Shown: piece after piece, positions 43,847 to 47,263 of the stretch
Position numbering within the stretch: the first letter of the stretch is position 1
Layout: every line of letters begins with the position of its first letter
NCBI GenBank assembly: GCA_964609675.1
Contig: CAZSRX010000007.1
Coordinates: forward strand, 52,681-99,943
Source: CAZSRX01 sp964609675 [NCBI: uncultured Bacteroidota bacterium]
GTDB lineage: Bacteria > CLD3 > SB21
Direction: 5' to 3'
DNA: 47,263 nucleotides
Made by a program: the position numbers and the translations under genes
The notes under the pieces: generated by a model
The model's database searches: none
What the model saw: only the letters and a program-made list of their open reading frames with translations
What the model was told of the DNA's origin: nothing

Positions 43847-45355
43847 ATGAAACCAAGAATAACGTTTATTTATTTCCTGTTAGTTGTATTTACCGCTGGA
43901 TTGTTTTCAGCCAACGCTCAGGAAAAGAAGCGGGTTGGTGTGTTGCCCTTCTTGAATAAATCCGCAAAGAAATATAACTGGATCTCCGAAGGTTTTGCCA
44001 CAACGCTCACCGAAGCCCTCTCGCAGATTCAGTCTATATACCTGGTTGACCGCGGACTGGTGAACGGCGTTATAAAAAAGGGACAATATACCGCCGATAC
44101 CCTTTTTACCTCTCAGGGGGCTTATGAAATCGGTCAGAAACTGAATCTCGATTATGTTATTATCGGCGCCTATCGGGCCAGCAAAGACAATCTGGATGCC
44201 ATTCTTTTTCTCGCAGACGCCAAGAAAAAAGGTTCCTATGTAAAAGCCTGCTCGTTCAACAGCGTCAAACCCATGAGTTCGATGTGGCAGGTTTACGATG
44301 AGTTGATAAGCTCGGTGTGCAAAACCGAGTGCTTCAATGTACCGATTTCTGATGATGAACTAAAAAGAATTAAAGCGATAACCGAAAACACCCAGCAGGT
44401 TATGGCTTATGAATATTACATTAAAGGGCGCAAAGAACATCTGACTTTTTCAGTAAAGGGTTATGAAAAAGCGATAAAATATTATGATTCCGCATTAACT
44501 ATTGATCCCAAATATTCTCTTGCCATGGGCGCCAAAGGCGAAGCGCTGGCTTTCTGGGGTTATCAGAAAGAATTAAATGGCGAAGAGTACAAATCCATGT
44601 ACGATAATGCTTACGCTAACGTGCAAAAGGCGCTTGGAATATCCAGCAACATCGGCGCTTTGCACCGTAATATGGCCACCACGTATCAGATGCTAAGAAA
44701 ATTCGATGAAGCCAACGCGTCAGCCAAAAGAGCCATTGACCTGAACAATAACGATGCCGAAGCATGGTACATGTACTGGCGCTCCGGTCCGAACTGGGAA
44801 AACCCCCAGGCCAATGAAATCATACGCGCGCTGGAAATCAGTCCCTATCTGCCGGTAGCACACCTAACCCTGGGTAATCACTATTATAATATAAAAGATT
44901 ACTCAACGGCTGAAGATCATTATAAAAAAGCTCTCGTGGGTAATGATGAGTACGAACTGGCACACGCCAATCTCGGCAATATGTACGGATTGCTCAAACG
45001 CTACGATGAAGCCATCGCTTCTTTCAACCGTGCTATAGAAATCAAACCCCAATATGAGTTTGCATGGAGCGGGTTAGGCTGGGTTTACGAATTGCAAGCC
45101 GAAGAATTCAAGAAGGCCGGCGATGTTACCAACGCTAACATTAAATATAATGAAGCGCTGAGCGCTTATCAGAAAGCCGCGGAAATCAACCCCAAAAAAG
45201 CTGCTAATTTTTACAGTATTGGGTTAATGTACTGGAGACTGGAAAATTGGCAGGGTGTTGTGGATGCCTGGGAAAAATGCCTGAAAATAGATCCAAACCA
45301 CGAAAGCGCGAATCAGTGGCTGCCTAAAGCCAAGGAAAAGTTAAAGGGCAAATAA
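43847..45355 (+). CDS. Exported CsgG/FlgO-like N-terminal plus TPR-repeat protein
   Basis: The 502-residue protein has a signal peptide cut near 'ANAQ' (residue ~25). The next ~140 residues ('KRVGVLPFLNKSAKKYNWISEGFATTLTEAL...LVDRGLVNGVIKK...LNLDYVIIGAYR') resemble the CsgG/FlgO/TolB-N-like nucleotide-free alpha/beta domain of envelope assembly proteins. From residue ~185 there are about eight TPR-like repeats ('YEKAIKYYDSALTIDPKYSLAMGAKGEAL', 'YDEAIASFNRAIEIKPQYEFAWSGLGWVYE'). A perfect AAGGAGGT stands 3 bp ahead of the start. I infer a periplasmic scaffold. Its stop overlaps the start of the metallopeptidase gene by one base. Confidence 0.85.
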   Translation: MKPRITFIYFLLVVFTAGLFSANAQEKKRVGVLPFLNKSAKKYNWISEGFATTLTEALSQIQSIYLVDRGLVNGVIKKGQYTADTLFTSQGAYEIGQKLNLDYVIIGAYRASKDNLDAILFLADAKKKGSYVKACSFNSVKPMSSMWQVYDELISSVCKTECFNVPISDDELKRIKAITENTQQVMAYEYYIKGRKEHLTFSVKGYEKAIKYYDSALTIDPKYSLAMGAKGEALAFWGYQKELNGEEYKSMYDNAYANVQKALGISSNIGALHRNMATTYQMLRKFDEANASAKRAIDLNNNDAEAWYMYWRSGPNWENPQANEIIRALEISPYLPVAHLTLGNHYYNIKDYSTAEDHYKKALVGNDEYELAHANLGNMYGLLKRYDEAIASFNRAIEIKPQYEFAWSGLGWVYELQAEEFKKAGDVTNANIKYNEALSAYQKAAEINPKKAANFYSIGLMYWRLENWQGVVDAWEKCLKIDPNHESANQWLPKAKEKLKGK

Positions 45356-46320
45356 TGGAAATTTCTTTTTTTAAAGAAAAAAGGCGGAACTTGGGTTCCG
45401 CCTTTTTACTTAAAAATATTTTCTGTCTGTCAATTATCATTCTATCGCTTATATCAGGCGTTGTAGTATCAAAAGAACGTGAATCTATAATAAGCGATAG
45501 GGTAGTAGTCAGTTTTTATGTTGCCGACAGTAATCTTGCTCAGTTGCTGATAAGAGAATTTGCCAATGCCTTGCAGGAACAGGAACATTTTTTTGGATTC
45601 GTTTATCAGGATACGGTTAAGATTTATTTGGAAAATTCTATATCAGCATTCAAATCAAGGTCTGGAGCTTATATTCCTGATTGGGGGCTGGCAGTCGCGG
45701 TGCCGGGTGAAAACGCCATGATATTGAAATCCCCCTCGGTTGCCGATCATGAGCAGTACTTGTTTCAGCCCTATGAGATTATTCTCCGGCATGAATTATC
45801 GCATTTATTTTTATTTCGCGCATTATCAGAAAGCGGTGAGACCGTGCCGGTTTGGTTCAACGAAGGCATAGCGATGCTATTATCAAAAGAAAGCCGCCCT
45901 TACCATGTACTGCCTAAAGCAATCCTGTCAGATAACCTGCTCGACCTTGATGATATAGACTATGTTTTACGTTTTGATCCGATTCGCGCTCAACTGGCCT
46001 ATGAGCAGAGCCATTCTGCTATTGGTTTTCTCATAATGGTTGCGGGTGAAGATGTCATAAATAAAATTTTGAAAACCATACGAACCGGTAAAAACTTTAA
46101 TGAAGCCTTTACCCATTCTACCGGTATTAATGTTTATGAGTTTGAAAAAAAATGGCGCGACAGGGTATCTGGACAATCCGGCATAACTATATGGTTACAA
46201 TATGCCGATGATTTTTTATGGGTAGTAATAATACCGATAATTTTACTACTGAGCTGGATGGGTATGCGTTACCGCAGGAAAAACATCGAGCGGTCATGGG
46301 AAGAAGATGAGGACGCGTAA
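45355..46320 (+). CDS. Membrane-anchored gluzincin metallopeptidase (peptidase MA-like)
   Basis: The frame of 321 residues has a hydrophobic stretch near residues 20-37 and another at ~283-302. Between them is the zinc site 'IILRHELSHLFLF' (HELSH at residues 146-150) with the downstream ligand in 'VPVWFNEGIAMLLS'. This is the layout of peptidase-MA/DUF-type gluzincins. The ATG (45355) overlaps the stop of the TPR gene (TAATG), which fits coupling. Yet codons ~8-18 form a strong terminator hairpin (45378-45407). The true start could be further in (a TTG lies in the loop), or this leader controls expression. The substrate is unknown; proteins handled by the TPR partner are a guess. Confidence 0.8.
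   Translation: MEISFFKEKRRNLGSAFLLKNIFCLSIIILSLISGVVVSKERESIISDRVVVSFYVADSNLAQLLIREFANALQEQEHFFGFVYQDTVKIYLENSISAFKSRSGAYIPDWGLAVAVPGENAMILKSPSVADHEQYLFQPYEIILRHELSHLFLFRALSESGETVPVWFNEGIAMLLSKESRPYHVLPKAILSDNLLDLDDIDYVLRFDPIRAQLAYEQSHSAIGFLIMVAGEDVINKILKTIRTGKNFNEAFTHSTGINVYEFEKKWRDRVSGQSGITIWLQYADDFLWVVIIPIILLLSWMGMRYRRKNIERSWEEDEDA
45378..45407 (+). terminator. Strong terminator hairpin inside the 5' end of the metallopeptidase frame
   Basis: AAAAAGGCGGAAC (45378-45390), loop TTGG and GTTCCGCCTTTTT (45395-45407) make a 13-bp perfect stem that includes the A and T runs. It begins 22 bp after the stop codon of the TPR gene, which is the normal place for that gene's terminator, but it also lies within the next reading frame. 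Its symmetry would let it work on both strands. Confidence 0.8.
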
Positions 46321-46333
46321 ACAGTAATGTATT

Positions 46334-46684
46334 TTATTGACCGGCAGGTTTGAATATATTGTTTAAAAACGTTAAAAAATCATTATAAACATTATTGTTT
46401 ATCTCTGATTGCTTATGGATAATCAACTTGCGGTCAACGGCATGAATACGGTGAATTTCCACATATAATGTTTTCTTGGGTTTGGGAGTCCCAAAGGCAT
46501 CCGGCTTCAACGGATAACAGCAGCCGGATGCCTCCTCAGGTAGGGTTGTTAATGGGGCTATCAGGCAAGTATTCATATTCTGAAAATAGGATAATACTAT
46601 GACCGGTCGCAATTTCAAGTCAGTTATGCCGGAGTTAGGAAAATATACTTCCCATATTTCTGCAGGTTTTGGATAAGCGTTCAT
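46334..46684 (-). CDS. PemK/MazF-like toxin-family protein
   Basis: The 116-residue protein has the PemK/MazF beta-barrel pattern: 'PAEIWEVYFPNSG', 'KLRPVIVLSYFQNMNTCLIAPLTTLPEEA' and 'YVEIHRIHAVDRKLI'. Members cut mRNA or act on gyrase when set free from an antitoxin. I choose ATG 46684 because GGGAGA lies 8 bp upstream; ATG 46699, overlapping the receiver gene, is the alternative. No short antitoxin gene stands next to it: upstream by 2 bp is a receiver-domain protein, and downstream is the convergent metallopeptidase gene. It may be a solitary member, or it may be paired in an unusual way. Confidence 0.7.
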   Translation of the reverse strand: MNAYPKPAEIWEVYFPNSGITDLKLRPVIVLSYFQNMNTCLIAPLTTLPEEASGCCYPLKPDAFGTPKPKKTLYVEIHRIHAVDRKLIIHKQSEINNNVYNDFLTFLNNIFKPAGQ

Positions 46685-46686
46685 GA

Positions 46687-47136
46687 TCAGTTCTCCCATT
46701 CAAACTCTTCCTGATCTTGCCGGACAGAAAGAGAAAGCATACGGGCGTGGAGTGCGTGATAATAATTGGCAATGGCCCGTCGAAGGATTTTGAGCAGTTC
46801 TTCTTTTTCAAACGGTTTATAAATAAATCCGCTGGTACCGATATTGATAGCCATTTCAGGCTGGTCGCCGCCAACCCCGTAGGCAGTAAAAATGATAAAC
46901 TGAACAATTTTATCAATCTTTCTGATTTCCGAAAGCATCGTAACGCCATCCATGCCGGCCATCCGGACATCGGTAAGGACCACGGCAAATTCTTCATTAT
47001 GAAATCGCTGAAGGGCTTCTTGAGGCGAATGGCAGGCGGTTATGGAATAACCTTCGGTTTCCAGCAACTGCCGCAAAACAAAAATAATGGGTTCTTCATC
47101 GTCTACTAATAAAAGCTTAACCTGATTTCTATACAT
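46687..47136 (-). CDS. Stand-alone receiver-domain response regulator
   Basis: The 149 residues are one REC domain plus a ~28-residue helical tail that has no DNA-binding motif. The key positions are intact: acidic pair D12/D13, phospho-acceptor D56 in 'LTDVRM', T84 in 'IFTAYG', and K107 in 'IYKPF'. Its output would come through protein contact, as in CheY-like or phosphorelay proteins. No histidine kinase is present within the window; one may lie beyond the insertion-sequence-like end. The MazF-like gene follows after 2 bp. Confidence 0.9.
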   Translation of the reverse strand: MYRNQVKLLLVDDEEPIIFVLRQLLETEGYSITACHSPQEALQRFHNEEFAVVLTDVRMAGMDGVTMLSEIRKIDKIVQFIIFTAYGVGGDQPEMAINIGTSGFIYKPFEKEELLKILRRAIANYYHALHARMLSLSVRQDQEEFEWEN

Positions 47137-47210
47137 ATTTCACCATAAAAAATTACTTTGTTCAATTTATATTATTTTAATAATTTAGGCAAGGAAGTAT
47201 TTAATTTTTT

Positions 47211-47263
47211 TGTCAATGGGCACTTCAAAATGCGCCATAGGGGCAGTTGAAAATGCGCCACCT
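47211..47263. mobile_element. Probable insertion-sequence end (IS21-like), cut by the window edge
   Basis: TGTCAATGGGC starts at 47211. Two 20-bp units follow, at 47218-47237 and 47241-47260, which differ at two positions (GGGCACTTC versus GGGCAGTTG, then AAAATGCGCCA). Repeated ~20-bp units behind a TGT-type tip are a hallmark of IS21-family ends, where they bind the transposase. I see no transposase gene because the window stops. Family and exact tip are inferred. Confidence 0.5.

Overview
The window looks like one contig from a Gram-negative, lipopolysaccharide-making bacterium of the Fibrobacteres-Chlorobi-Bacteroidetes (FCB) kind. The clues are lpxB, a very large secreted Ig-like repeat protein ending in a 'NFPNPF' type-IX-secretion/FlgD-like C-terminal domain, signal-peptide TPR proteins, a type-2 pyrF, a Bacteroidetes-style rhomboid with a cytoplasmic tail, and a geranylgeranyl-reductase-family flavoenzyme. 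I cannot name the phylum more precisely. Most of the DNA is of moderate GC, with local GC-rich islands. I recognised no tRNA, 16S/23S/5S rRNA or CRISPR array.

Layout. (1) 1-12722: the 3' part of a giant surface/secreted adhesin-like gene, cut by the window start and closed by a terminator. (2) 12780-14084: lgt and a small membrane protein. (3) 14077-20838, minus strand: a tight six-gene operon behind one good sigma70-type promoter. In transcription order it encodes a PqqD-like protein, an ATP-grasp ligase, a PLP-dependent fold-III decarboxylase, a urea-transporter/M23-peptidase fusion, a TPR plus beta-barrel outer-membrane protein, and a small exported TPR protein. This is the best candidate here for an undescribed system. 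(4) 20990-30714: lpxB (minus), then plus-strand genes: two membrane proteases (M50 and rhomboid), pyrF, a His-rich metal-transporter-like protein, three small-family membrane proteins (two of them tandem paralogues with a winged-helix-like tail), a DUF2130 coiled-coil protein and dgt. (5) 30904-33452, minus: ackA and rtcB. (6) 33540-36927: accessory stretch with a short cupin-like gene, a methyltransferase, about 0.7 kb of apparently decayed DNA, an OsmC-family gene, an alpha/beta hydrolase and a broken copy of its 3' end. (7) 36963-43780: the SRP RNA gene with its promoter, then the housekeeping run dnaX-ybaB-recR, a geranylgeranyl-reductase-like enzyme, an unknown protein, purine nucleoside phosphorylase and alanine racemase. 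(8) 43847-47263: a CsgG/FlgO-like TPR protein coupled to a gluzincin metallopeptidase gene that carries a terminator in its first codons; then, minus strand, a stand-alone receiver protein and a PemK/MazF-like toxin; and at the edge what looks like the end of an insertion sequence.

How the genes fit together. The housekeeping blocks (SRP RNA, dnaX/ybaB/recR, lgt, lpxB, pyrF, ackA) are ordinary. The six-gene minus operon has an enzymatic half (carrier-like PqqD, ligase, decarboxylase) and an envelope half (channel-peptidase fusion, barrel, TPR). That suggests a made-and-exported, or envelope-attached, small amino-acid-derived product, but no precursor peptide is visible and the product is unknown.
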